Shown: positions 30,068-39,291 of the stretch, piece after piece
How positions within the stretch are numbered: position 1 is the stretch's first letter
How the letters are laid out: every line of letters begins with the position of its first letter
Source: Mariniphaga sp.
Lineage (GTDB): Bacteria; Bacteroidota; Bacteroidia; Bacteroidales; Prolixibacteraceae
Length of the DNA stretch: 64,000 nt
Assembly (NCBI GenBank): GCA_025355585.1
Contig: JANXZJ010000079.1
Coordinates: forward strand, 62,001-126,000
Reading direction: 5' to 3'
The notes under the pieces: generated by a model
What the model was told of the DNA's origin: nothing
The model's database searches: none
What the model saw: the letters and a program-made list of their open reading frames with translations, nothing else
Program-made: the position numbers and the translations under genes

Positions 30068-31498
30068 ATGAATAGAGACCACAATAATATCTGGGAGAAT
30101 TGCCTGAGGATTATTAAAGACAATGTGCCTTTTATAAGCTACAGAACCTGGTTTGAACCGATTGTTCCCATTAAACTGGACAACGATATTCTTACTATTC
30201 AGGTTCCAAGTCCGTTTTTTTACGAGTACCTTGAAGAACAATATATTGATATCCTCAGGAAGACCTTAAGAAAAGAACTTGGTGCAGGTGCCAAACTTGA
30301 ATATAGTGTTGTCGTTGATAACAATCTCAATGCCAATAACAAACCTTATACGGTAAAACTACCTACCAATCAGAACAACAATCTGAAAAACAGACCGGTT
30401 GCAGCATCATCCTTTCATGATGACAGTGCAATCAAAAACCCGTTTGTAATACCAGGTATTCAAAAACTGAATATTGATCCGCAGCTTAAACAGGACAATA
30501 CCTTCGATAATTTCATTGAAGGCGAATGTAACCGACTTGCCCGCAGCGCGAGTTATGCAGTTGCTCAAAAGCCGGGTGGAACAGCTTTTAACCCTTTGAT
30601 GCTTTATGGAAATTCGGGGCTGGGAAAAACCCACCTTGCTCAGGCAATAGGAATTGAGGTTAAAGAACGATTTCCTGAAAAAATTGTGTTGTATGTAAAT
30701 GCAAACAAATTTCAAACCCAGTTTTCAGAAGCCACTCGTAACAATAACCGGAATGATTTCCTTCATTTCTATCAGATGATTGATGTTCTGATTATTGATG
30801 ATGTTCAGGAATTTGCCGGAAAAGAGAAAACGCAGGAAACATTCTTTCATATTTTCAATCACTTACATCAAACCGGAAAGCAACTTATCCTGACTTCCGA
30901 CAAGCCCCCTATCGAACTGAAAGGGCTCGAACAAAGATTGCTTTCCAGATTTAAATGGGGACTTACTGCCGATTTGCAAATACCAGACTTCGAAACGCGG
31001 ATGAATATTCTTCGCAAGAAAATTTACAAAGACGGGATTGAAATTCCAGAAGAGGTCCTTGAATACATTGCTTCGCACATTAACAGTAATGTTCGCGAAC
31101 TTGAAGGCGCGCTGATTTCGCTTCTTGCCCAGGCTACCCTGAATAAGAAAGAGATTAACATCGATCTTGCTATTAAAATGATCAATAAGCTGGTGAAGTG
31201 TTCAGTACGTGAAATTACAATCGATTATATTACAAAAACCGTTTGTGATTATTTCAATTTACCTGTTGATTCTCTGGGAGTTAAAACGCGTAAACGAGAA
31301 ACCGTACAAGCCCGGCAAATTGCAATGTATTTTTCGAAAAGTATGACGAAATCATCGCTTGCTGCCATTGGTTCGCAAATTGGGGGAAAAGATCATGCCA
31401 CGGTACTGCATGCATGCCGGACCGTAGCTAATCTAAAAGATACCGATAAAAACTTTAAGGTATACCTTGATGAAATTGAAAACAGGCTAAAATACTAA
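30068..31498 (+). CDS. dnaA: Chromosomal replication initiator DnaA
   Basis: NPLMLYGNSGLGKTHLAQAIG, VLIIDDVQEFAGKEKTQETFFHIFN, C-terminal GSQIGGKDHATVLHACRTV. Confidence 0.98.
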   Translation: MNRDHNNIWENCLRIIKDNVPFISYRTWFEPIVPIKLDNDILTIQVPSPFFYEYLEEQYIDILRKTLRKELGAGAKLEYSVVVDNNLNANNKPYTVKLPTNQNNNLKNRPVAASSFHDDSAIKNPFVIPGIQKLNIDPQLKQDNTFDNFIEGECNRLARSASYAVAQKPGGTAFNPLMLYGNSGLGKTHLAQAIGIEVKERFPEKIVLYVNANKFQTQFSEATRNNNRNDFLHFYQMIDVLIIDDVQEFAGKEKTQETFFHIFNHLHQTGKQLILTSDKPPIELKGLEQRLLSRFKWGLTADLQIPDFETRMNILRKKIYKDGIEIPEEVLEYIASHINSNVRELEGALISLLAQATLNKKEINIDLAIKMINKLVKCSVREITIDYITKTVCDYFNLPVDSLGVKTRKRETVQARQIAMYFSKSMTKSSLAAIGSQIGGKDHATVLHACRTVANLKDTDKNFKVYLDEIENRLKY

Positions 31499-31516
31499 TT
31501 CAAAATACGTTGAAGG

Positions 31517-31541
31517 CAGGCCAAATGGTCTGTTTTTTTTT
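31517..31541 (+). terminator. Intrinsic terminator after dnaA
   Basis: CAGGCCaaatGGTCTG plus T(9). Confidence 0.75.
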
Positions 31542-31599
31542 GATTATAATTCTCGGTTCATTCTGATTATGATCTTGCAGAAAAACATCCTCATCTTCG

Positions 31600-32217
31600 A
31601 TGGAATACACGGACACCTATAAAACGATCGGAGTACCTTCGGAAGGACTCTACAAAGAGAAAGGAAGCAAATTTATTGCTTATGCCTTTCCGGTGTCGAA
31701 CGAACAACAGATAAAGGAGATCACTGCAAGATTAAAAAAAGAACACCACAGCGCACGGCATCATTGTTTTGCATGGCGATTAGGACCCGATCATCAACTT
31801 TTCAGGGTCAACGACGATGGCGAACCTTCAGGAACGGCAGGGCGACCGATATTCGGTCAAATTCAGCAACAGGAATTAACAGACATTTTGGTTGTAGTCG
31901 TTCGGTATTTCGGAGGAATTCTTTTGGGAACCAGTGGATTGACGAATGCCTATAAACTGGCAGCTTCCGATGTGCTTGCAAATGCCTCCATTGTTGAAAA
32001 GATTGTCGAAACAGCAATCGTGGTAAATTTCGAATATCTTGCCATGAACGACTTTATGACGTTGCTGAAGGAGTTCCAACTCGAAATGCAGGAAAGTCAT
32101 TTTGATCTTTCATGCCGGGCTAAAATATTGGTCAGAAAACAATTAACTGAAATTATTATGGAAAAGCTTGGCAAAATTGACAAACTAAGTGCTTCATTAA
32201 TTGTGGATAACTTATAA
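31600..32217 (+). CDS. IMPACT/YigZ-family protein
   Basis: EHHSARHHCFAWRLG ... NDDGEPSGTAGRPI ... VVVRYFGGILLGTSGLTNAY. Confidence 0.93.
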   Translation: MEYTDTYKTIGVPSEGLYKEKGSKFIAYAFPVSNEQQIKEITARLKKEHHSARHHCFAWRLGPDHQLFRVNDDGEPSGTAGRPIFGQIQQQELTDILVVVVRYFGGILLGTSGLTNAYKLAASDVLANASIVEKIVETAIVVNFEYLAMNDFMTLLKEFQLEMQESHFDLSCRAKILVRKQLTEIIMEKLGKIDKLSASLIVDNL

Positions 32218-32227
32218 AAAGTTCCCG

Positions 32228-32256
32228 TTGATTAAGACCTAAATTTTATATTTTTG
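32228..32256 (+). promoter_or_regulatory. Candidate promoter of the pyrBI leader
   Basis: TTG (32228-32230), 18-bp spacer, TATTTTTG (32249-32256), the same spacing as the purL promoter. Confidence 0.55.
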
Positions 32257-32407
32257 TAAACAATTTGATGCTCAAAAAAAATGGAGAACAATTACGCGGA
32301 AATTAAAATACCCATGAATCTCAAATTTATAAAGCGTCAACGCTTTGACCGGCAGATTTGCTCTTATCATTCAATCAATATTCAATTTACGTTACCGTTT
32401 TCATCCG

Positions 32408-32452
32408 AAACCAACAACGCTGTTCATCCGGCTACTGTTGGTTTTTCTTTTT
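32408..32452 (+). terminator. Terminator/attenuator hairpin in the pyrBI leader
   Basis: AAACCAACA...TGTTGGTTT 9-bp stem followed by TTCTTTTT, 36 bp before pyrB. Confidence 0.65.
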
Positions 32453-32487
32453 ACTGGCTGAAGTAATAACCACAAAATCATAAACTT

Positions 32488-33399
32488 ATGAGTGCAAAAA
32501 GCTTAATATCAATTACCGATTTCTCAAAAGAAGAGTACCTGAAGATTATGCATCTTGCAGAAGATTTTGAGGCAAATCCAAATCAAAAGCTTCTTCAGGG
32601 AAAAGTTATTGCAACACTTTTCTTTGAACCATCGACACGAACAAGGTTAAGTTTCGAAACGGCCATCAACCGTTTGGGCGGAAAGATTATCGGTTTCTCG
32701 GACTCATCCTCGTCAAGTGTATCGAAAGGCGAAACATTGCATGATACGATCAGAATGGTGAGCAATTATGCCGATATGATCATTATGCGACACCCGTTGG
32801 AAGGAAGTGCGCGATATGCTTCGGAAGTATCTAGCGTTCCTGTGATCAATGCAGGTGATGGTGCAAACCAACATCCGTCACAAACCTTGCTTGACATGTA
32901 TTCGATCACCAAAACTCAGGGCAGTCTCGATAACATTAACCTGTTTCTGGTGGGTGATTTAAAATATGGCCGCACTGTACACAGCCTGTTGATGGCCATG
33001 CTGCAGTTTAAAGATCCGATTTTCAATTTCATCGCTCCCCCGGAACTTGCAATGCCAAATGAGTATAAAATACTGCTAACTTCCAAAGGAATCAAGTATT
33101 TCGAGCACACCGAGTTTACTGATATCATCAACGCCGCGGACATCATTTATATGACGCGCGTTCAGAAAGAAAGGTTCATTGATCCGGTTGAATATGAGAA
33201 AGTTAAAAACGTCTATATTCTCAGAGATGCAATGCTCAGTAATACAAAGGAGAATATGAGAATACTTCATCCCCTTCCGCGAATCAATGAGATACACACC
33301 GATGTCGATAGTAACCCGAAAGCTTATTACTTCACACAGGCAAAAAACGGGGTTTACACGCGTATGGCCATTATCGCACATTTATTGAACCTTAAATAA
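32488..33399 (+). CDS. pyrB: Aspartate carbamoyltransferase catalytic subunit
   Basis: [42 protein letters not shown]. Confidence 0.97.
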   Translation: MSAKSLISITDFSKEEYLKIMHLAEDFEANPNQKLLQGKVIATLFFEPSTRTRLSFETAINRLGGKIIGFSDSSSSSVSKGETLHDTIRMVSNYADMIIMRHPLEGSARYASEVSSVPVINAGDGANQHPSQTLLDMYSITKTQGSLDNINLFLVGDLKYGRTVHSLLMAMLQFKDPIFNFIAPPELAMPNEYKILLTSKGIKYFEHTEFTDIINAADIIYMTRVQKERFIDPVEYEKVKNVYILRDAMLSNTKENMRILHPLPRINEIHTDVDSNPKAYYFTQAKNGVYTRMAIIAHLLNLK

Positions 33400-33417
33400 T
33401 TCTTTAAAATATTTGCC

Positions 33418-33870
33418 ATGGAAAAACATCTGAAAGTAAGTGCAATAAAAGATGGCACTGTCATTGATCATATCCCCACAAAAGCGCTTTTTAAGGTAAT
33501 TAAAATTCTCAAACTTGAAGAGTGCAGCCAAATGGTTACTTTTGGTAATAACCTCGACAGCAAGGCAATGGGTGCAAAAGCAATTATTAAAATCGCCAAC
33601 CGGTTTTTTGCTGACGAAGAAGTGAATAAAATTGCATTAGTGGCACCTCACGCAAAACTAAATACGATTCGTGACTACAACGTGATCGAAAAACGTGTTG
33701 TTGAAACCCCCGGGGAAATCAGAGGAATTGTCAGATGCTTCAATCCTAGCTGTATAACCAATGCCGAAAATATTACAACCCGTTTCGAAGTGCTTTCCGA
33801 CAAACCAATTGCAATGAAATGTTTTTATTGCGAAAAAATAACGAATGAAAACGAAATGGTTTTCTTCTAA
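33418..33870 (+). CDS. pyrI: Aspartate carbamoyltransferase regulatory subunit
   Basis: VSAIKDGTVIDHIPTKALFKVIKIL; zinc motif CFNPSCITN...CFYC. Confidence 0.97.
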   Translation: MEKHLKVSAIKDGTVIDHIPTKALFKVIKILKLEECSQMVTFGNNLDSKAMGAKAIIKIANRFFADEEVNKIALVAPHAKLNTIRDYNVIEKRVVETPGEIRGIVRCFNPSCITNAENITTRFEVLSDKPIAMKCFYCEKITNENEMVFF

Positions 33871-33899
33871 AATTCGAAAACAACTTAATGTAGGGCAAG

Positions 33900-34358
33900 A
33901 TGAAAACTGAACTTAAACAACTACTTCTGGAAATTGACAGCTTCGTTTCGTCAGGAACAACCAGGAGTGAGATTTTACTGAATACATGCAAACTACTAAA
34001 AGACAATGTATATCACTATGATTGGGTTGGATTCTATCTGCTTGATGAGCAGAATTCAAATCTGATTCTGGAGGTGTACGACGGAAAAACCACCGAACAT
34101 ACTATGATTCCGGTTGGAAAAGGAGTATGTGGACAAGTTGCTGAGAGTAAAAAACTTAAAGTTGTTCAGGACGTGAGCCAGGAAGGTAACTATATCGCCT
34201 GCAGCCTGGATGTACAAAGCGAAATAGTGGTGCCAATTTTGAAGGGAGATAAATTTGTAGCCGAAATCGACATTGATTCCCACTCCCCTTCCCCATTTAC
34301 CGTTGACGACGAAATATTTTTGACTTCGGTATGCCAGAAACTTTCGGTATTATTTTGA
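33900..34358 (+). CDS. GAF-domain protein, free Met-(R)-sulfoxide reductase-like
   Basis: YHYDWVGFYLLD ... MIPVGKGVCGQVAESKKLKVVQDVSQEGNYIACSLDVQSEIVVPI. Confidence 0.8.
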   Translation: MKTELKQLLLEIDSFVSSGTTRSEILLNTCKLLKDNVYHYDWVGFYLLDEQNSNLILEVYDGKTTEHTMIPVGKGVCGQVAESKKLKVVQDVSQEGNYIACSLDVQSEIVVPILKGDKFVAEIDIDSHSPSPFTVDDEIFLTSVCQKLSVLF

Positions 34359-34375
34359 ACAAAGTATTGTAGTTC

Positions 34376-34404
34376 AAAAAAGCTGGATAACTCCAGCTTT
34401 TTTT
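34376..34404. terminator. Bidirectional terminator between convergent genes
   Basis: AAAAAAGCTGGAtaacTCCAGCTTTTTT. Confidence 0.85.
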
Positions 34405-34406
34405 GA

Positions 34407-34871
34407 TTATCGGATTCTGTCAATTGACCTCACAAGTAATTCATCCTTCGATATGGCCCTGATGGCCAGATAAATTAATATTGCAGCTATTACAGGAAAA
34501 ACGAGATAAATGGTAAGTGAATAGACCCCCATTAATAATTTAGCACCCGACCAAACATAGTAAAAGATTAATCCGCCAAGACCAAGCAGTATAAAAATAT
34601 TAATCGTTGAAATCCTCATTTGGAGAACTCTGTTTTTATACAGAAAAATAGTCACCAAAATAAGTATCAGGCTCATAGCCCATAACAAAACTAACGGCAG
34701 ACTACTGTAAATAATTTCAGATTTTTGAACTCCTTCAAGATAAATTCCTTTAATATCAAAACGATAAATACTTCCCTCTTTCCCGGCAATTTCTGCAAAC
34801 GGAACATAGAAAAGGGCACCGATTAGGATTTCTGCAATCAGCAAATAAACTGTTTGAATTCTCTGTATCAT
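34407..34871 (-). CDS. DUF4293-like membrane protein
   Basis: MIQRIQTVYLLIAEIL start and four TM segments, typical of Bacteroidetes DUF4293 proteins. Confidence 0.75.
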   Translation of the reverse strand: MIQRIQTVYLLIAEILIGALFYVPFAEIAGKEGSIYRFDIKGIYLEGVQKSEIIYSSLPLVLLWAMSLILILVTIFLYKNRVLQMRISTINIFILLGLGGLIFYYVWSGAKLLMGVYSLTIYLVFPVIAAILIYLAIRAISKDELLVRSIDRIR

Positions 34872-35085
34872 TATTTTATAATTTTCTACAAAAATATCAA
34901 TTATGAGTTAAAAACCATGTGTAACTAATCGAACTTTGAAGTCCTTTTTCATCTTAAAACCGGCAATACGTCCAAACGGCATCAGCAAAACAGCTTCTAC
35001 CAACATTCAAGAACAATTATTTTAAACTGATTTTGCTTATGTCCATATTTTTGAATAGTTTTGGTTAAAACTAGTTTATAAAATA

Positions 35086-35964
35086 ATGACAAATAAAATA
35101 GCACCATCTGAATTGATTTTGAATGCTGACGGCTCCATCTTTCATTTACATCTTAAACCGGGTCAAATTGCCACTGATGTAATCCTGGTCGGTGACCCGG
35201 GCAGAGTTGAAATGATTGCAGATTTTTTTGACGAGATTGAGGTAAAAGCCCAGAACAGAGAATTTGTCACCGTTACAGGACGTTACAAGGGAAAAAGAAT
35301 TACAGTGCTCTCTACGGGTATCGGAACCGATAACATTGATATTGTGATCAATGAACTTGATGCGTTGGTGAACATCGATCTCGGGACACGTGAGATCAAA
35401 GCAGATAAAACAAGTTTGAACCTGATCAGAATCGGTACTTCAGGCGCATTGCAGGGGGATATACCGGTTGATGCGTTTCTGGTATCACGCAAAGCTGTTG
35501 GGTTCGACGGTTTGATGAACTTCTACGCCAGGCGCGAAGAAATTGCTGACATTGCATTTGAAAATACTTTTAAGAGTTATACAAACTGGAATCCATTGCT
35601 GGCTTCACCATATGTTGTTGACTGCAATGAAGACCTTTACAACAAAATTACAGATGGTGATTTTATCCCCGGAATTACAATCTCGGCCCCAGGATTTTAC
35701 GGCCCCCAGGGAAGGGAATTGCGTTTGAATATAATAGACCGGCAAATTAATGACAAGATTGAAGCATTCCGCTTTAATGAGATGAAAATCACGAATTACG
35801 AAATGGAGTGTTCTGCAATATATGGTCTTAGCAAATTACTGGGACATCAGGCACTTACAGTTTGTATTATCATCGCAAACCGTATCAGCCGAGATGCGAG
35901 CAGTGACTATAAACCGGTGATGAAAAGACTTGTAATTAAGATCCTCGATAAGTTGACCCAATAG
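35086..35964 (+). CDS. Nucleoside (uridine-like) phosphorylase
   Basis: ILVGDPGRVEMIADFFD; VLSTGIGTDNIDIVINEL; MKITNYEMECSAIYGLSKLLGH. Confidence 0.9.
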   Translation: MTNKIAPSELILNADGSIFHLHLKPGQIATDVILVGDPGRVEMIADFFDEIEVKAQNREFVTVTGRYKGKRITVLSTGIGTDNIDIVINELDALVNIDLGTREIKADKTSLNLIRIGTSGALQGDIPVDAFLVSRKAVGFDGLMNFYARREEIADIAFENTFKSYTNWNPLLASPYVVDCNEDLYNKITDGDFIPGITISAPGFYGPQGRELRLNIIDRQINDKIEAFRFNEMKITNYEMECSAIYGLSKLLGHQALTVCIIIANRISRDASSDYKPVMKRLVIKILDKLTQ

Positions 35965-35970
35965 AAGAGT

Positions 35971-36840
35971 ATGGATGAAATTGTAAATATTGATACACTA
36001 CTTGCATTGATTGACGATCGCGACGAAGAAGTTTTCTTTGCCGTAAGGGACAAATTATTCGAATCCGGACCTGCGATATTACCTGTTCTGGAGTATGCAT
36101 TGAGCAATTCAGAAAATTTGCTGCAACACGATCGCCTTGAACTGATTATTAGTCAACTTAAACTATCAAGACTGGTCGAGAAAACAGCACAATGGGCCAT
36201 TTCGGAAAATAAAACACTTTTGGACGGATGGATTTTGGCAAACACAATACACTATCCAACAATCGCTCCCGAAAAGATTGATGTCCTTATTCAAAAAATT
36301 GTCCGCGATACCTGGATTGAATTTAACGATGCCCTGACTTCACTCGAAAAAGTGTCGATCATCAACCACGTTTTTTTCGAATTATACCATTTTGAGCTAA
36401 ATACACCCGATATTTATGCTCCCGAGAACTGTCTTATAAATAACCTGCTGGTTTCACGAAGGGGAAATCTTATCTCACTTTCTACTTTATATTGCATTCT
36501 TGCTCAAAAATTAAATCTTCCGATCCATCCGGTTGGGATTGGTCAATACCTGATCATGGGTTATTACGAACCCCAGATTTCGAAAGAAGTTTACGGTGAA
36601 AATGCCGATCCCTACCTGTTTTATATCAATATGGAGCATAAAGGCGCCATCATCGGTGCAAAGGAGTTAGAGTATTTTGTGCATGAGAATAAAGAAAGCC
36701 TCGAAAATGCAACTCCCCTGAGTGCAGAAACCCTGATTAAAAAGCTGCTTGTTTCGCTCAAACAATGTTACAAATCAGTAGGAGATGATGAAAAAGCGGA
36801 GTTGACAGAGAAATTACTCGAAATACTTCGAAAGTTTTAA
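35971..36840 (+). CDS. SirB1/transglutaminase-like family protein
   Basis: CLINNLLVSRRGNLISLSTLYCILAQKLNLPIHPVGIGQYLIMGY pattern. Confidence 0.85.
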   Translation: MDEIVNIDTLLALIDDRDEEVFFAVRDKLFESGPAILPVLEYALSNSENLLQHDRLELIISQLKLSRLVEKTAQWAISENKTLLDGWILANTIHYPTIAPEKIDVLIQKIVRDTWIEFNDALTSLEKVSIINHVFFELYHFELNTPDIYAPENCLINNLLVSRRGNLISLSTLYCILAQKLNLPIHPVGIGQYLIMGYYEPQISKEVYGENADPYLFYINMEHKGAIIGAKELEYFVHENKESLENATPLSAETLIKKLLVSLKQCYKSVGDDEKAELTEKLLEILRKF

Positions 36841-36877
36841 TATGAAAAATGGGGCTTTCGGCCCCATCTTTCATATT
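36839..36877. terminator. Long hairpin terminator between convergent genes
   Basis: AATATGAAAaATGGGGCtttcgGCCCCATcTTTCATATT. Confidence 0.75.
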
Positions 36878-36895
36878 ACATCAGAATCAAATTTT

Positions 36896-38449
36896 CTATT
36901 TTGCATAGCTCACAGCCCGTGTTTCACGGATAACTGTGATTTTCACCTGACCAGGATAAGTCATTTCATCCTGAATTTTCTTCGCGATATCATACGAAAG
37001 ATTTTCGGCTTCTATGTCCGTCATCTTATCACTTCCAACAATCACCCGAAGTTCGCGCCCTGCCTGAATTGCATATGTTTTAGTCACGCCAGGATACGAA
37101 AGCGCCATGTTTTCGAGGTCATTTAACCGTTTGATGTACGATTCAACGGCTTCACGGCGGGCACCGGGACGGGCACCTGAAATAGCGTCACAAGCCTGTA
37201 CGATCGGTGCAAGTAAGCTATCCATCTCAACTTCATCGTGATGAGATCCGATAGCATTGCAGATATCGGGTTTTTCCTTGAACTTTTCAGCCAATTTCAT
37301 CCCCAAAATCGCATGTGGTAATTCGGGCTCATCATCCGGAACTTTACCAATATCGTGCAGTAATCCGGCACGTTTGGCACGTTTAGGATTGAGTCCCAAC
37401 TCTGCAGCCATGATGGCACACAAGTTGGCAGTCTCACGCGAATGCTGTAATAAATTTTGGCCGTACGATGAGCGGTATTTCATTTTACCGATCAGGCGGA
37501 TCAATTCAGGATGTAATCCATGAACGCCAAGATCAATCGTTGTACGTTTACCGGTTTCTATAATCTCCTCCTCGACTTGTTTCTTTACTTTATTCACAAC
37601 CTCTTCAATGCGGGCCGGATGGATACGCCCGTCCGTAACAAGCTGATGTAAAGCCAGCCGGGCAATTTCGCGCCTTACCGGGTCAAAAGCCGAGAGCACA
37701 ATCGCTTCGGGGGTGTCATCAACAATAATTTCAACTCCTGTCGCAGCTTCGAGGGCACGAATATTTCGTCCTTCGCGTCCGATGATCCTGCCTTTGATTT
37801 CGTCACTCTCGATATGAAAAACAGTAACAGAGTTTTCGATCGCCGTTTCGGAAGCAACACGCTGAATCGATTTGACAATGATCTTTTTAGCCTCTTTGTT
37901 GGCCGTCATCTTAGCTTCATCCATAATCTCCTGAATGAATGACATTGCTTCCGTTTTAGCCTCATTTTTCAATGAGTCAATAAGCTGTGATTTTGCCTCG
38001 TCTGCTGAGATACCTGATAAAGCCTCGAGTTGTTGTACCTGTTGTTTATGCAGTTTCTGCATCTCCTCTTCTCTTTGTTCAACTAATTCAAGCTGAACAT
38101 TCAGGTTTTCGCGAATCGAATCAATTTCCCGCTCCGAATTTTCAAAATCTTTAATACTGCGCTGCAGCTCTTCTTTCCGTTGAAGATAAATGGTCTCTTT
38201 CTGCTTTAATTTGTTTTCTGTACTCGAAATCCTAAGATTCCGCTCATTAATGTAAGTTTCATGCTCCGATTTAAGTTGCATAAACTTCTCCTTCGCCTGA
38301 AGCATCTTTTTCTCTTTCAGTACTTCAGCCTGTACCTCTGCATCGGCAAGCAATTTTTCCTTTTTCTTCGTCAGCATCATATCCCACAGAAAATAGGCGG
38401 CGGTACCTCCTATCAACAGTGTAAGAATGCCAGTGATAATTATGTCCAT
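36896..38449 (-). CDS. rny: Ribonuclease Y
   Basis: N-terminal TM and coiled coil, KH domain [38 protein letters not shown] domain [18 protein letters not shown]. Confidence 0.97.
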   Translation of the reverse strand: MDIIITGILTLLIGGTAAYFLWDMMLTKKKEKLLADAEVQAEVLKEKKMLQAKEKFMQLKSEHETYINERNLRISSTENKLKQKETIYLQRKEELQRSIKDFENSEREIDSIRENLNVQLELVEQREEEMQKLHKQQVQQLEALSGISADEAKSQLIDSLKNEAKTEAMSFIQEIMDEAKMTANKEAKKIIVKSIQRVASETAIENSVTVFHIESDEIKGRIIGREGRNIRALEAATGVEIIVDDTPEAIVLSAFDPVRREIARLALHQLVTDGRIHPARIEEVVNKVKKQVEEEIIETGKRTTIDLGVHGLHPELIRLIGKMKYRSSYGQNLLQHSRETANLCAIMAAELGLNPKRAKRAGLLHDIGKVPDDEPELPHAILGMKLAEKFKEKPDICNAIGSHHDEVEMDSLLAPIVQACDAISGARPGARREAVESYIKRLNDLENMALSYPGVTKTYAIQAGRELRVIVGSDKMTDIEAENLSYDIAKKIQDEMTYPGQVKITVIRETRAVSYAK

Positions 38450-38484
38450 TAGTAAAATACAATTAAAGGTTTAACAAAAAAATA

Positions 38485-38547
38485 CCGCAAATTCAAATTA
38501 CCCGATAAGCAGTAAAACTGCTCATCCTGAATAATTGAAAAATGCGG
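38485..38547 (-). ncRNA. Structured intergenic RNA or terminator between zapA and rny
   Basis: Minus strand: CCGCA...TGCGG outer stem enclosing the 9-bp hairpin GAUGAGCAG-uuuua-CUGCUUAUC, followed by UAUUUUUUU. Confidence 0.45.
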
Positions 38548-38567
38548 GTCTATTTAGAATTTAAAAA

Positions 38568-38861
38568 CTAATTCTCCTTTTCAAGAAACTCTGCCAGAAA
38601 ATCATTCATCACTTCCAATTCATCGACCAATGGCGAAATATCAATACGCTTTTCGGTATCAAACTTCTGAATTACAAACTGGAGTGTCGCCATAGCAAGA
38701 CAATCCTGCAAGTCTTTCGAAGCATACTTTTGCTTATATTGAACCACCTTTTCGTTGATAATTTTCGCTGCCTTACGAATACCCTCCTCCTCATTGCGAT
38801 CAATCCTCAAAGGATACATACGGTCGGCTATATTGATATTTATCGAAAGTTTATCATCCAT
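38568..38861 (-). CDS. zapA: Cell division protein ZapA
   Basis: LSININIADRMYPLRIDRNEEEGIRKAAKIINEKV. Confidence 0.88.
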   Translation of the reverse strand: MDDKLSININIADRMYPLRIDRNEEEGIRKAAKIINEKVVQYKQKYASKDLQDCLAMATLQFVIQKFDTEKRIDISPLVDELEVMNDFLAEFLEKEN

Positions 38862-38872
38862 AGCATGTTGTA

Positions 38873-39166
38873 TTACTTATTCAACAGAGCAATACATTTG
38901 TCTATTTCCCGCACTATTCTGTTTATCTTTATTTTTGCTTCATGTGGATCTTCATCCGCACCAAGCAACGATTTTGCAAACTTTAGATCTTCCTGCTTTT
39001 TAGCCAGCTCCTCATTCTGTAAATTGAGTAACCGGATCTGCTCTCTCATTTGCGATTGTTCTTCGATTAACTGTTGCTTCTCCCTTTTCATCCGTAAGTT
39101 AAGATTGATCAGTTTATCGAGCTTACCTTTAAATTCCCGCAATAAAACAGTTTCACGCTCCGTCAT
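38873..39166 (-). CDS. Small coiled-coil protein upstream of zapA
   Basis: 97 aa, strongly coiled-coil-like, 11 bp upstream of zapA on the same strand. Confidence 0.7.
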   Translation of the reverse strand: MTERETVLLREFKGKLDKLINLNLRMKREKQQLIEEQSQMREQIRLLNLQNEELAKKQEDLKFAKSLLGADEDPHEAKIKINRIVREIDKCIALLNK

Positions 39167-39291
39167 ACCTATCGTTTACTGAGACAAAGTTAATATTTTA
39201 ATCATATTGCGAAAATATCTTAATCAATTAATTGCTTCGAAACGCTTTTAAAAGTTTATTAATTTAGCCATTTCTTTGAAAATTGTCAAAA

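Noticed and set aside
32203-32211. DnaA box TGTGGATAA downstream of dnaA
   Set aside because: A single match that lies inside the last codons of the YigZ-family gene; one box is not an origin.
32281-32466. Independent 61-aa protein gene before pyrB
   Set aside because: No recognisable family; it overlaps the leader hairpins, so it is treated at most as a leader peptide.
38450-38567. 6S RNA next to zapA, as in enterobacteria
   Set aside because: The gap is only 118 bp, too short for a typical 6S RNA, and the visible fold is a terminator-like double hairpin.
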